From NCBI GenBank assembly GCA_041752115.1, contig JBGSHS010000176.1, positions 18,933 through 82,932 of the forward strand: a DNA stretch of 64,000 nt, written 5' to 3'. The DNA comes from JAJRVM01 sp041752115 (GTDB lineage Bacteria > Planctomycetota > Planctomycetia > Pirellulales > Pirellulaceae). Position numbers and translations under genes: made by a program. A model generated the notes under the pieces. That model had not been told where the DNA came from, did no database searches, and saw only the letters and a program-made list of their open reading frames with translations. Every line of letters starts with the position of its first letter. The stretch's first letter is position 1. Shown here piece after piece: positions 38,294 to 48,340 of this stretch.

Positions 38294-38338
38294 CAAAAAC
38301 CGGTGCGAGAAGCCGCTCTCGACCTCTCGCCACCGGCT
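38294..38338 (-). terminator. rho-independent terminator after DUF1559 gene
   Basis: On the minus strand GCCGGTGGCGAGA pairs with TCTCGCACCGGT (one bulge) around a 12-14-base loop and is followed by TTTTTG. It sits between the DUF1559 gene (ends 38369) and the small lipoprotein gene (starts 38251), so expression of the second may be attenuated or independent. Confidence 0.75.
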
Positions 38339-38368
38339 TGTCCAGCTTAATAAAACCGGCAGTGAAAA

Positions 38369-39466
38369 CTAGAACTCATAGCGAACCGTTTCACCACCGT
38401 TCTTCGACCCAAGCGCGCCCCACACACCGTAGCGTGTTCGGCCGGCGGAAACGGGTGGCAACGCCAAGTTCCCGCAATCGATCGAGTCGGAGACGAACCT
38501 CACTCCACCATCCATGAAAGCGCAGATGACTCCGCCCGGGTGGAAGCTGGTCGCTGACCACATCACCGAATTCCAGTCCTCTGCATAGATCGAGCAGGAC
38601 GGACTGTTCGGCGGCAGAACAGTGGCGATCTCAGCATTGCGACCTTGCCAACCATAACTGTAGCTACCCTGGCCCCAGTTTCCGGTCGCGACGCTGTCGA
38701 GATAGTTCCCGCCGATTCCAATCGTGGCCAAGCACGCAATCGGGCTCGATGTCCCAGAATAATTCACCGCAGTGGTCTGATTGACCGCGACGGCAGCCCG
38801 GATCATCCGTTCCGTGCCCGGTCCCGGAATCGCCCGTTCGCTGATCGCGATCGTGTTTGAGGTTCCGTCGGAAAGACCGGCGAAGCTGATCACACCACCC
38901 TGGTACCAGTTGGGCCAGTCGGGGTACAGTGACCAGACTTCAAACGGACCACGCGTTGTGGGATCGCCCCACCAGCCGAAATAGTCGCCATTGCTGAAGT
39001 GATAACTGCAACGACCGATGGAGGCGGCGTCACCCGCAACCGACTTGCCGTCCGACGGACAGAGAAACGCGGGAATCGTCTGCAGCCACGGCCTGTAGTT
39101 CCGGTCCCACGGAGGAACGAAGAACGGTTCGTAGGTCGTACCGTTGTACGTTTGAACCTGACGGATCTGATCGAACACAATGGTCTGTTCGAGGAAGGGA
39201 AGCAGTCGGACCATGCCACTCGGAGTGTAGTTCAGAGTGTACGCGTTCCCGCCGATTCTCGGCGGCAGCTTCTTGTGGATATCGTGGTAGTTGTGCAACG
39301 CCAACGCTACCTGCTTCTGATTGTTCGTGCACTGAATACGTCGTGCCGCCTCGCGGGCCGCCTGGACCGCAGGCAGCAGCAACGCTACCAGGATCCCGAT
39401 GATCGCGATCACTACTAGGAGTTCAACGAGCGTAAAACCGGCTCGTCTATGTCGAACTGCGTTCAT
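38369..39466 (-). CDS. DUF1559 type-IV-pilin-like protein
   Basis: From ATG 39466 (GGAGG eight bases upstream) the product is 365 residues. The N-terminus is a prepilin-type methylation/cleavage motif, RRAGFTLVELLVVIAIIG, followed by LLPAVQAAREAARR. The body has the DUF1559 pattern (CTNNQKQVALALHNYHD, and near the end FMDGGVRFVSDSI). This family is hugely expanded in planctomycetes; members are pseudopilin-like exported proteins of unclear role. A GGAGAG-type promoter was not evident. It heads a typical two-gene arrangement with the regulatory-like lipoprotein, separated by a terminator. Confidence 0.95.
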   Translation of the reverse strand: MNAVRHRRAGFTLVELLVVIAIIGILVALLLPAVQAAREAARRIQCTNNQKQVALALHNYHDIHKKLPPRIGGNAYTLNYTPSGMVRLLPFLEQTIVFDQIRQVQTYNGTTYEPFFVPPWDRNYRPWLQTIPAFLCPSDGKSVAGDAASIGRCSYHFSNGDYFGWWGDPTTRGPFEVWSLYPDWPNWYQGGVISFAGLSDGTSNTIAISERAIPGPGTERMIRAAVAVNQTTAVNYSGTSSPIACLATIGIGGNYLDSVATGNWGQGSYSYGWQGRNAEIATVLPPNSPSCSIYAEDWNSVMWSATSFHPGGVICAFMDGGVRFVSDSIDCGNLALPPVSAGRTRYGVWGALGSKNGGETVRYEF

Positions 39467-40416
39467 AAGAACCGCCTCCAATAGAAAAAAATAAAAGACA
39501 AGACAACCAGACACCTGGAAGACAAACCAAGCTACGAGATGGAAAACGATGATCCAATCTCAGTTGACACTTCTCACCTGAACTCAGCCAGCGATCTCAT
39601 GATTCCTCGAGGGCTGTTCTCCTCTTCGTCACAGGACCCCAAACTCTAAGGACTCAAACTCTTCGGACTCAGACTCTCACGGCCTGGGGAACTTCCCGCG
39701 CATCACAAGAGAACCGAGGACCCCGGTTCCTATACCGACCCCCTGTTGTTTGTGAAAGTATATTACCTCCCTGTGTATATCAAACGGATCCTATTGGATC
39801 CTACAAGTGCCTATCTTGTCAAGCAAGTTACACGCATTCTTCACCGTCCACTCTACCACATTATAAGTATAGGGGTTCCGATTTTTCCGCCAAAGCTACC
39901 CCATCCACCCCTTCTTGACAACCGTCCAACCTCGAATCCCCAAAGAACGAGCGGCCGAATCGGGAGACCGAGGAAGGAAAATCAAAATCAGCATACTATA
40001 GGCGGACGGCACAGCACCTTGACTAAACCGGTCGTGTCGCATTCCCGACTGCCCGCTTGCCAACCGCCATTGTATCGTGACGAGAACGGCAGTGGAACTG
40101 AATTCACCGGTAATTCCGTCAACCTGTCGCAGCCGACGATTGTGCCCAAGCCGCTTCCTACCATGCCTTTCGTCGTCTCAAAGGCCACTCGCAGGCGCCG
40201 AAGTCAACCGCCGTGCCGGCGTGGGGTCTCGTCGCTGACCGCCAACCGCTTCCAACGCAGGTGCATCCTTACTCCAACAGATCCACCCCAAAAACGCAAC
40301 TAACAGCACTTACGGGGGGAATCCGTATTACATACCCTGTGCGTGAAAAGGGGGCTCCGGGCACGTCCGCGTCACCGAAGCGAAGCCGACAAAAAAAACG
40401 ACGTGAGGGTGGCATC
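39467..40416. other. long gene-poor, locally AT-rich region
   Basis: These 950 bases lie between the start of the DUF1559 gene and the stop of the GH84-like gene. The part at about 39740-39880 is clearly more AT-rich than the surroundings, with the direct repeat GGATCCTA (two copies near 39788). I find no convincing gene. Probably regulatory or a decayed segment. Confidence 0.45.
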
Positions 40417-43257
40417 TCAGTCCCTACCGTTTTTTTCCAGGTGGATCTGGACCTCGTAGAGGCGAATCGCACCGTCAGCCTCGAGCGTGATGCCGTCAAT
40501 ATCCGTATGTTCAGGCAGCAGCCAGTTGCACCATCGGTCCTTACAGAGTACTCCCCGGCAGCTTTCCGCTCCGGTCGCGAGGCGGTAACCGGTCGATTCA
40601 TGGCGATCCAACGCATCGGTTCCCATTCGCACACGCACAAGTAACCGCGTGGGGGCCTGGCATTGAATCGCCAGTCTTGCTTTGCTGTGGACTCTCCTGA
40701 ACCGCTCTCCCCCTTGTTCCTCTATCGGCCCCCATCCATCAGCCAAGCGGGGATCCTGGTCGGAGAGTTCGGCAGTTTTTGTCGAGGACATCGGCGCGAA
40801 AAAGACATCCTGTAAGCCCTTTTCCCAGATGTCGACGAAGGCTTTTGCCTCGGCAACCGTTTTCGGCACCTTGAACGGCTCACCGTCGGTGTAGAGGTAG
40901 TTGATGGTTCCGCTGTAAGAATGGTTATTGATCGGCCTCCTCCCGTCCACGACATCGGGCCCGGCGAAGTAGAGTTGCTGAAAATTGTCCGCCTCCAGGT
41001 AGAGATCTCGCAGCGCAGCACTTCGGAGCAGGTCAGCAGAATTTTCAGCTTGGAGATCCTCCCAGCCCTGGATATAGCCGTACGCCAAGTACACGCTCGC
41101 GAAGCTGTAGGCACTGTAGCCAAGCTCATCCAGCGAGGCTCGCTTCTCTATCGGATTCATCCAGATCGCCTCAAGCTGGGGTAGCAAGCGACCGAGTTTG
41201 TCGCGCAATCGCTGGCATTCTCTGCGATTGACATCCGTATATCGGACCAGGTATTTCCAGCCCTCCGCCGGGAACGCGACCTGATCGCTGACAACGAGAA
41301 CCCGATACGGTGGTTGATTGTCAGGCAAGTACGCTGCGGGATTGTCGAACTCCTCGAGATAGGATTTGACCAGCGGATACGACTCAGCGCTGCTCACCTT
41401 CCGGGTTGCCAGAGCATTCACCAGTTGGCGGTCCAGCGCGAGCATGTTCCACATGAACTGCGCCTGGCACCAGCCCAGCACGACCTGGTCTGGCACTCCA
41501 TTCCAGTGTGTGCCCCACAAACGCGAGTACAGCTGTCGATCACGGTACCCGGCCGGGTATTGCGCATTGACCTGATGAAGGGAACGAGGTCCCTTCGGAT
41601 CCGTCTCATAGGCCCCCACCTTGGAGCAGGCGGAGAAGTTGTTATCGTGCAGCAGCACCCGGCAGCCATTGGACCAGGCCCGGAATCGGTCGAGTTGCTG
41701 GCCCGTGATCACCTCCGCGGCGGTACCGCCACCCGTGGTCAGAATCGGCATGACCTCCTGCAGTTCCTGCTCCTTGAGCGTGGCACCCAACGCCGCCAGG
41801 AACTCCCGCGAGTAGGCTTCATCTCGTTCCAGCACGAGCTGGTATGCGAGCTGGCCCGGAGGACAGACGGGCAGGATATCGGGGCTGTCAGGACTGAGCT
41901 CCTTAATGCGGCGATACAGAGACGTCAGGAATTGGCCGCGAGCCCGGCCGTAGTTGATGGCATCCTGCTTCGCATCGCCGGTATTGGTCTGGAAGAGACG
42001 CTGGTCCGCTTCGTTAAACAGCCCGAACCCGTCATCCTCGTTCATCATCTGAAACACGGCCCCCGGGATGACCTGATGGAGCTGATCGAACTTGGACGCC
42101 AGGATGTCGATATCATTCTTGACATCATAGCCCAGCTTGGCCCACATCTCCCGATACTCGGGTTCAACCAGGTGATCGGGATCATAATGCAGCGGGTCTT
42201 TACGGCTACCATCGAACGTCTTGGCTGCAGCCCAGTCCACGTGATAGTGATCGGGATTCATGCAGAACACCATGATCACGTAACGCTCCCGGCAATACTT
42301 GCCGATGCGGGCGAAGAGTGTGAGTTGCTCCGGCGTCCAGGGATAGCGGAACTTGCCGGCGGCCTGGCTGTTGTAGCTGCCCAGGGAGTTCCCGTACCAG
42401 TAGACATTTTGATTGGCTTTGATCCGCGGCAGTAGCTCAATGTCGCGCCACTGCTTCGGCTCGCTGGGATCGAACCCGGTCATGCAACCGCGCGCGTCCA
42501 GCAGCGGTCGATCGGCGATTTCAGCAGTCTTGATCTTCACCTCTCCGGAGTCTGAAACGATGAGCTGCCTGAATGACTGCAGTGCGTAGAATGTGCCAGC
42601 CCCATGGAAGCGTTGCTTCGCTGTGTCGAAGTCATGGCCGGCCACGATGATGACGTTCTGGCTGCCGATCCGCCCGACCTTGAGCAGATAACCTTCCTTG
42701 TCAAAGTCGCTCCAAGCCGTGAAATCGTCTTCCGGCGTGTTGCCGTCATCCCAGTTGGAAAAGGACAGCCCCATCTCCTGGAAAAGCCGGGCCGTCTGCC
42801 GGTTGTGCTGCGGCGGCCCCAGGAGGATCAGCGAATCGTAATCCGCGTAGGAGCTGAGATCATCGGGCAGGCAGACGGGATCGTTGATCCCCTGCTCGCC
42901 GAGAATGCGCACCAGTTCCTCCTCCGTAATCGTGCTTTCTCCAACCAGCTCAGACTTCTCGTCCCTGACCGTCTGGTAGGGGCCCCCTTGCTTCCGCACG
43001 ATCGCCACACGGCCCGGCGATACGAAGTCGTCCGGCTCGCCGTAGTCGGCATCGCGAGGAATCGGCAGAATCTGCCAGGACGGAGGAATCTCAGTCGCCC
43101 GTGGCCGATCGTCGCCACCCAACGAATGTCTTCCGCCGATCAGGAGGCAGATCAGCAGGGAGAATCGACCCACGATCCTCACGATAACGTGTCTTGCACG
43201 CCACGGCACGATATCAGAGTTCGTACGCAGCTGGATAGGAAGCTCAGTGTGGAACAT
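40417..43257 (-). CDS. secreted GH84-like beta-N-acetylglucosaminidase-type protein
   Basis: The 946-residue product has a hydrophobic export segment (FSLLICLLIGG, about residues 32-42). Residues about 60-250 resemble the N-terminal GH20/GH84 accessory domain (NVIIVAGHDFDTAKQRFHGA, then GTFYALQSFRQL). The barrel starts with LLDARGCMTGFDPSEPKQW, corresponding to the ARG-x-x-x-GFYG start of GH84, continues with RIKANQNVYWYG and VIMVFCMNPDHYHVDW, and reaches MMNEDDGFG near residue 405. There the Asp pair aligns with the catalytic DD of O-GlcNAcases. Residue changes around the GFYG motif mean activity is not assured. No ribosome-binding site is clear at ATG 43257. Expected substrate: N-acetylhexosamine-containing glycans. 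Confidence 0.7.
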   Translation of the reverse strand: MFHTELPIQLRTNSDIVPWRARHVIVRIVGRFSLLICLLIGGRHSLGGDDRPRATEIPPSWQILPIPRDADYGEPDDFVSPGRVAIVRKQGGPYQTVRDEKSELVGESTITEEELVRILGEQGINDPVCLPDDLSSYADYDSLILLGPPQHNRQTARLFQEMGLSFSNWDDGNTPEDDFTAWSDFDKEGYLLKVGRIGSQNVIIVAGHDFDTAKQRFHGAGTFYALQSFRQLIVSDSGEVKIKTAEIADRPLLDARGCMTGFDPSEPKQWRDIELLPRIKANQNVYWYGNSLGSYNSQAAGKFRYPWTPEQLTLFARIGKYCRERYVIMVFCMNPDHYHVDWAAAKTFDGSRKDPLHYDPDHLVEPEYREMWAKLGYDVKNDIDILASKFDQLHQVIPGAVFQMMNEDDGFGLFNEADQRLFQTNTGDAKQDAINYGRARGQFLTSLYRRIKELSPDSPDILPVCPPGQLAYQLVLERDEAYSREFLAALGATLKEQELQEVMPILTTGGGTAAEVITGQQLDRFRAWSNGCRVLLHDNNFSACSKVGAYETDPKGPRSLHQVNAQYPAGYRDRQLYSRLWGTHWNGVPDQVVLGWCQAQFMWNMLALDRQLVNALATRKVSSAESYPLVKSYLEEFDNPAAYLPDNQPPYRVLVVSDQVAFPAEGWKYLVRYTDVNRRECQRLRDKLGRLLPQLEAIWMNPIEKRASLDELGYSAYSFASVYLAYGYIQGWEDLQAENSADLLRSAALRDLYLEADNFQQLYFAGPDVVDGRRPINNHSYSGTINYLYTDGEPFKVPKTVAEAKAFVDIWEKGLQDVFFAPMSSTKTAELSDQDPRLADGWGPIEEQGGERFRRVHSKARLAIQCQAPTRLLVRVRMGTDALDRHESTGYRLATGAESCRGVLCKDRWCNWLLPEHTDIDGITLEADGAIRLYEVQIHLEKNGRD

Positions 43258-43517
43258 AGTGCGCTCACTGTTGGCTGACTCGCCACCCTAACGGAAAACC
43301 GGCCGTGAAAACTGTTCAGCGACACGTACCATACGCCCTCTGCACTCGCCTGTCTACAATTGGCCGCTGGGGAACCGTCCGAAGTGAGCACAGCACACGT
43401 CAGCTGTCGATGGTCCAAGTGCGCCCGACGCCCAGTTGCCACGAGTGAATGCCGACAAAGACCGCGTTCGCACTCGATTTGAGCATCCTCCGTTCTCGCT
43501 CCCGTCGCGGTCGGTCA

Positions 43518-44762
43518 TCAATCGTGGAGTTGGCGCCCGGTCGTGTCGGGGGCCCACCAGATGGCGATCAGGCCGAGCGCGTAGATGAGTCCACACGTCG
43601 CGCCTACGGCTCGATAGGAACCTCCCAGGGCGGAGAACAGAACGCCCGCGGCCAGCACTCCCACACCGGTGGCGAAACGACCGACGTTGTAGGCGATACC
43701 ACTACCGGCGGCGCGCACGTGCGTGGGAAAAAGCTCCGGCAGATAGAGTGGGAGCCAACCGAAGAATAAAGTGGCCACGAATCCCTGGGCGAAGACGATC
43801 GGCAGGAACGACGCCTTCAACGGCTCGGTACCGAGAAACATGGTCAGGGTCAGCGCGGTGGCCCCGAAACTGATCAGAGCATACGCGCGGCGGCGTCCCA
43901 GCCAGGCGGCGATCTGGGCGCCAAAGAAACTCCCCAGAACCGCGCCGAGGGCCCACCAGCCTTGTGTGACGCCCTTGTATCCGGCCGAACTCACGCCGCC
44001 CACCTTGTCGGCCCAGGGAATCATCCACTTGCTGGCCGCCCAAGCGCCCACCATGGGAATCGAACCCAACAGAATGCCGACAATCGTCAGCCGCAGCAGC
44101 GGTGGCCGGAAGAGCTCCCGAATCGGAGCGGCATGCTTCGACGCCTTGTGCTGGCTGGCGAGCCATCGCGGTGACTCGGGCAACGCCACCAGCACCAGCA
44201 CGCCGACCACAGCGGGAGCCGCTGCCAGACCGAAGATCCAACGCCATGAAGTGGGGGTGATGTGCCACATACGGGCGATCTGCGAGAGCATCAGGATGCC
44301 GCCGTTGAGCGCCGCGCCCATCAGTCCGGCCACCACCGGGCGAGACCGGTCCGGCCAGCATTCTGCAGCGAGTGCCACTGCGTTGGGCCACACGCCGCCC
44401 ACCCCCAATCCCACCAGGAATCGCAACATGAGCATCTGCTCCTGGGTGCGGACCAAGGCTCCCAGGCCGGCAAACAGCGAATAGAACAGCACGCTGATCC
44501 CCAGCGCACGAGTGCGCCCAATCACGTCGCCCAGATTGCCCAACACGATCCCGCCGACCGCCGCACCGATCATCAGCGCTGCCGTGAAACGCGCAAACCA
44601 GTCGCCTCCCAGCGTCGGTGTATAGTCCGAGCCCAGCAGGTCCTGCGACACCGACAGCGAAGCCACCGGCATCAGCCCCAGTTCGACACCGTCGAACAAC
44701 AGCGCAGTGATCGCCGCCAGCAGCACGGTCAGCCGAGCCGATGGGGAGAGTGAAGCAGTCAT
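43518..44762 (-). CDS. MFS transporter, AAHS-like
   Basis: The 414-residue protein has about 12 membrane helices. The first helix has LLFDGVELGLMP, and the loop between helices 2 and 3 has GNLGDVIGRTRALG, the MFS signature. The second half repeats it as FFGAQIAAWLGRRRAYAL. The D-x-x-E start of helix 1 and the overall pattern fit the aromatic-acid:H+ symporter (AAHS) branch. AAGGTGA precedes ATG 44762. Substrate is probably a carboxylated or aromatic small molecule, but this cannot be read from the sequence, and neighbours give no catabolic pathway. Confidence 0.88.
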   Translation of the reverse strand: MTASLSPSARLTVLLAAITALLFDGVELGLMPVASLSVSQDLLGSDYTPTLGGDWFARFTAALMIGAAVGGIVLGNLGDVIGRTRALGISVLFYSLFAGLGALVRTQEQMLMLRFLVGLGVGGVWPNAVALAAECWPDRSRPVVAGLMGAALNGGILMLSQIARMWHITPTSWRWIFGLAAAPAVVGVLVLVALPESPRWLASQHKASKHAAPIRELFRPPLLRLTIVGILLGSIPMVGAWAASKWMIPWADKVGGVSSAGYKGVTQGWWALGAVLGSFFGAQIAAWLGRRRAYALISFGATALTLTMFLGTEPLKASFLPIVFAQGFVATLFFGWLPLYLPELFPTHVRAAGSGIAYNVGRFATGVGVLAAGVLFSALGGSYRAVGATCGLIYALGLIAIWWAPDTTGRQLHD

Positions 44763-45150
44763 GGCGTGTTCACCTTAGAGTCCGACAGAAAACCGCAGAA
44801 GATCGAACAAGAAGCCGCAGAAGGAAGAAGGAAGAGTAGGCATGCCGCGCGAAAGCCTGACGATCGCAGGGCACTGGAAAACGTGATGCATCCACTTGGT
44901 CATTGGACATTCCTGGTTCGATATTCTGCGGTTCAGAAACCTCCGTGACCAACGCCGCAAGCTGTGCAACCGCAGCCAGACGCCGGAAGATCGAGGGCTG
45001 TTTGTCGTGCTGTTAGCGCGGATTCACCCGTTGGGCCCACGGTCCCGGAAATCCGATCGGTAGCGTACACCCATTCCCACATCGATCGCAATCAGACATC
45101 GGCGGGCAAGCTGCCAGGCAAGGTCGGCCAGCCGGTGCGTCATCTGCCAG
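44763..45150. repeat. intergenic copy of the dispersed CCGCAGAA / TTCTGCGG element
   Basis: AAACCGCAGAAGATCGAACA (44784) and TGGTTCGATATTCTGCGG (44914) face each other across about 110 bases, forming an inverted-repeat unit shared with three other loci in the window. No gene is seen in these 388 bases. Confidence 0.65.
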
Positions 45151-46320
45151 CTAGTCGGCGGGCTGCCAATGGCCGTGCATCGCGCACCACCCGGCTGGCA
45201 CGTCGGTCACACTTTCTGCGGAACTCCCATCGGCACGGGCCACGTACAGTTGCATGACGCCGCTGCGATCGGAACCAAACAGGAGCCATCGGCCGTCGGG
45301 AGAGGGACTGGGGTGATAGTGCCGCACGCAGGGCGCGGAGTTGGTGAGCTGCTCGACCCGACCATCCAGGAACACTCGCATCAGTTCGACGCTCTCTCCC
45401 GCCTTCGCCGTGTAGTAGACGGATTGGCCGTCTCTTGCCCAGACCGGCACATCGCTGCTCTCGCTGTGGAAGTCAGGGTGCTTTAACCGCTCGACCACGC
45501 CGCGGTAGCCGCCTCGATCTGCCAGCTTCCGGAGCCCGCTTCCGTCCTTCTTCACTGCATGCGGATGGCAGTTGTAGTGCTCCCCTGAAACAAACAATAG
45601 CCATTCGCCAGAGGGGGACCATTGGGGCCCGAAATTGAACGAATTCCCGGTGTCGATCCGCCGCTTATCGCTGCCATCCAGATTGGAAACACAAATCTGG
45701 TAGTTCTCGTGATAGGTGATCCACTTGCCACTGGGCGAAGCGCTGTAGCCGTAAGCGAAACCGCCTCCGTCTCCCGAGACGTCGCGCTTGTTGCGACCAT
45801 CGAGGTCCATAACGTAGGGCGTGGAGATGCCGTTGATCAGCGGCGTGAAGCCGTAGCCGTTCCCGTCCGGCAGAAAGAACAGCCCCGTGTTGTAAATGCT
45901 GACTCGCTGGACCGCCGTAAGATTCGTGATCTTGCAGCTTGCCAGATTGAGCAGGCACGTATCGACCAACCAACCTTCCGTCATGCGGAACGTCGCATGT
46001 GCACGTTCCCAGGCAGCGTTTTCGGGGCTCTCCCAGAGACTCAGGATGACGGCCTGCCTTCCATCGGGCGACCATCCGCCAAACTGCGTCCACGAGTTTT
46101 CTTTCTGCACCAATTCCTCGGCCAGCACGCGCCGACCCGAACCATCTGCCCGCACGAGGCACGCGCGGCTGGTTACCCAGTTCGCGAACTGCCCCTCCGG
46201 CAAATCGTTGCGTCCTTCGGTATAGCCGATCAGGTTCGTCGGCCGAAGGTGATCCGTGGCAGGCAGCGCCGAGGACGCCGCGATCAGCAGCGTCGTGAGA
46301 AGGGCAGAGGGGAATCTCAT
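45151..46320 (-). CDS. secreted TolB-like PD40 beta-propeller protein
   Basis: From ATG 46320 (GAGGA seven bases upstream) the product is 389 residues with a signal peptide (LLTTLLIAASSALPA). It contains several PD40/WD40-like TolB repeats: WSPDGRQAVILS, ASPSGKWITYHEN, WSPSGEWLLFVSG, WARDGQSVYYTA and PSPDGRWLLFGSDRSG. These form a periplasmic beta-propeller. No peptidase domain follows, so it is not a DPP-IV-type enzyme. Role: likely ligand or partner binding in the periplasm. An upstream extension to 46533 is open but has no signal-like start. Confidence 0.87.
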   Translation of the reverse strand: MRFPSALLTTLLIAASSALPATDHLRPTNLIGYTEGRNDLPEGQFANWVTSRACLVRADGSGRRVLAEELVQKENSWTQFGGWSPDGRQAVILSLWESPENAAWERAHATFRMTEGWLVDTCLLNLASCKITNLTAVQRVSIYNTGLFFLPDGNGYGFTPLINGISTPYVMDLDGRNKRDVSGDGGGFAYGYSASPSGKWITYHENYQICVSNLDGSDKRRIDTGNSFNFGPQWSPSGEWLLFVSGEHYNCHPHAVKKDGSGLRKLADRGGYRGVVERLKHPDFHSESSDVPVWARDGQSVYYTAKAGESVELMRVFLDGRVEQLTNSAPCVRHYHPSPSPDGRWLLFGSDRSGVMQLYVARADGSSAESVTDVPAGWCAMHGHWQPAD

Positions 46321-46833
46321 GGGACTATCCTCGCAATTCGCTGATAATCGGCTCACGTCCCCGATGAGGATGCCACTCGGGCTCAGGTCGTGCCCGCCAT
46401 CCGATTCGCACAGGACCTTGCTCCCGACGGAGAGCCCCACGAGGTTCGCTGTGATCATGACGAACCGGCCACGGCATACGCGCACGTCGTCGTGGACGTC
46501 TCGCCAGACGCGACTTAAGAAGCATGCTACCATCCCTCGTGGCGTTGGTCACGTGGGCCCGCATTTGCCAGAACGGGCAGTGGGCGATGTGGCTCCCGCA
46601 AGTCGGGAGGCCGATTCCTGACACGATCCGTTCGCACGGATATGGTAGCTAAGGTTCGCGGGAAGACCAACTTCCAGGGTGAGCCGGTTTCCCACGCTCT
46701 GCGCGCGGTTACCGCCGAATCCGGTGGAAGTGGATTCGGCACCACCGCTACCCGCTCCAGTCACCACGGTTCGAAAGATCAGCAGCCGCCCTGGCGGTGA
46801 CATTCCAACCATGCATCTCATGGCCGGCCTTAC
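46321..46833. other. intergenic with one copy of a hairpin repeat
   Basis: A 513-base gap. GGTTTCCCACGCTCTGCGCG at 46684-46703 is a partial copy of the hairpin repeat found in tandem at 59131. No gene is seen. Confidence 0.5.
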
Positions 46834-47820
46834 TCACCCGCCATTTTCGCGCCACCGCTCATACGGCTCCGTTCGCTGCAGCAGCTCAAAATCGATCAAG
46901 GCGTAGACGAGCCGGCCGCCACGGCGCAACAGCCCCGTAAAGGGTCGATGTCGCAGGATGATGTGGTTAGGTTTCGTGTCCAGCACGCGGAACCCCTTGG
47001 CGGCCAGATCGTGCACCACGTCCAAGACCAACTCGCGAGCCTGGGAAGCGGAAATCACCCCCCGCCTCAACAACTGCTGAGCATCTTCCCCATGCACCCA
47101 TTGGAAGAGCAGTATGTACTGCCGCTCGATCGACATCTCCACCGCCTGCAGTCCCTCGGCCCTTTGAGCCTGATCCATCTCCAGACGGCAACTGTGACAA
47201 CGGAAGCGGTCTGCCGTTCTGCCCAACTGCCACGCATCGAACGACCTCCCGGGGGAGTAGATGGCCAGGGGTCGTTTCGTCAGAATCCGCACGCCGTCCG
47301 GGCCGAACCGGCTGGTTCGAAGCTCCTCCAGGAGGCCAAACTCCTGGAACGGATCGTTCACCGCTGCTCCTTCAATCGCCCGCTCCGCTAGCTCGCCGGG
47401 CAGCAAAGCCGAGACATCGAGCAGGACCTCTTGTGCCACCCGTGAGAACTTCACGACCAGATCGATCGACCGGCGCCGCGGCCCCGGACAGGCGACGCGA
47501 AACACCGAGCCTGTGCCGCCGGTCAGCTTCTGGCCACGGTCACTGTACTGCCGATCGACGTACCAGACGGACGGATCAAGCTGGTCCAGATGCTTCCATC
47601 CGTGTCGGGTCACCCAGAGCTGACCTCCTGTCACATCTTGCAGTTCTACATAGCGAACACCGAACACTTCGCGCCGTAACACTTGAGGAACCTGCGCGAA
47701 ATTCGTGCTCTTGAGCCGGTGAAGCTCCGGGATTGCCCCAGCTGTCGATCCTGGGGTCAGAGCCTGCCCGCGGCCAGTGCTCGTGGTCATCTTGGTATCC
47801 GCCGCGAAAGGGGAGTCCAT
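46834..47820 (-). CDS. protein-kinase-fold protein (lipopolysaccharide-kinase-like)
   Basis: The 328-residue product has kinase-fold landmarks: a Gly-rich loop GGTGSVFRV (about residue 100), VVKFSR with the expected Lys, a catalytic-loop-like VLDTKPNHIILR, and LVYALIDFELLQRT as the metal-binding Asp segment. A CHSC pair (about residue 212) may be half of a zinc site. It lacks the HRD and DFG of classical Ser/Thr kinases and resembles Kdo/RIO/LPS-kinase-like enzymes. ATG 47820 has no strong ribosome-binding site; ATG 47790 is an alternative. Substrate unknown; it stands alone. Confidence 0.75.
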   Translation of the reverse strand: MDSPFAADTKMTTSTGRGQALTPGSTAGAIPELHRLKSTNFAQVPQVLRREVFGVRYVELQDVTGGQLWVTRHGWKHLDQLDPSVWYVDRQYSDRGQKLTGGTGSVFRVACPGPRRRSIDLVVKFSRVAQEVLLDVSALLPGELAERAIEGAAVNDPFQEFGLLEELRTSRFGPDGVRILTKRPLAIYSPGRSFDAWQLGRTADRFRCHSCRLEMDQAQRAEGLQAVEMSIERQYILLFQWVHGEDAQQLLRRGVISASQARELVLDVVHDLAAKGFRVLDTKPNHIILRHRPFTGLLRRGGRLVYALIDFELLQRTEPYERWRENGG

Positions 47821-47893
47821 ATTAATGGTCGCGCTTTCCCACAACGGCCCACCTCAGTGGGTGATCGTGAAGCAGGCAGTACGAACTCAGAAG

Positions 47894-47975
47894 CTCTAAC
47901 AAAACGTGGATGTCGACTGGGCCAGGGGGGAATGAACTCAGCTGGCAGCGCCTTGAACAGGCAGTCTTGTTAGAG
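47894..47975. repeat. short inverted repeat CTCTAACAA ... TTGTTAGAG
   Basis: Nine-base perfect arms at 47894-47902 and 47967-47975 enclose 64 bases. Nearby, CAGGCAGT and CTCAGAAG each occur beside both arms (direct repeats). It may be a small non-autonomous element or an RNA structure; nothing else identifies it. Confidence 0.5.
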
Positions 47976-48340
47976 TTCCTCAGAAGTCCAACGTCCGGTG
48001 ATGGCCAAGGCCACACCCAAGAAGTATAGGAATCCCTTTTGCCTGCGACACATTGAATTCTCGCGCAAGATTCATTGAAAAAAGCTATGCGGCACCCGAA
48101 TCACCGGGCATCACACGTCTGGCGTGGGGACATGAAAGGCCAGGAAAGATTGTCCTTCTCGCAGTTATGGTATTTGTTCCTCACGCTGAGACGATGTTCC
48201 AGCGACGATCCATTTCTTAACAGCGGTTGCATTTCAACAGCCCGTCGCCGGGAACCGCTGCTTCAGCGGTGCCTGAGCCAAGTTCCTGTGCGCCGCGGGC
48301 GTGAACTCGGCGGGCGTCATGCTTCTGTCGGCCGCCGCTG
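47976..48340. other. gene-poor region before repeat arrays
   Basis: About 365 bases without a recognised gene between the small inverted repeat and the first tandem array. Confidence 0.4.

Noticed and set aside
39746..40303. A 185-residue plus-strand frame in the AT-richer gap
   Set aside because: Composition is unlike a protein, there is no ribosome-binding site and no motif; probably chance.
41314..42435. A 373-residue plus-strand frame inside the GH84-like gene
   Set aside because: Antisense to a gene with recognisable domains; no motif or start signal of its own.
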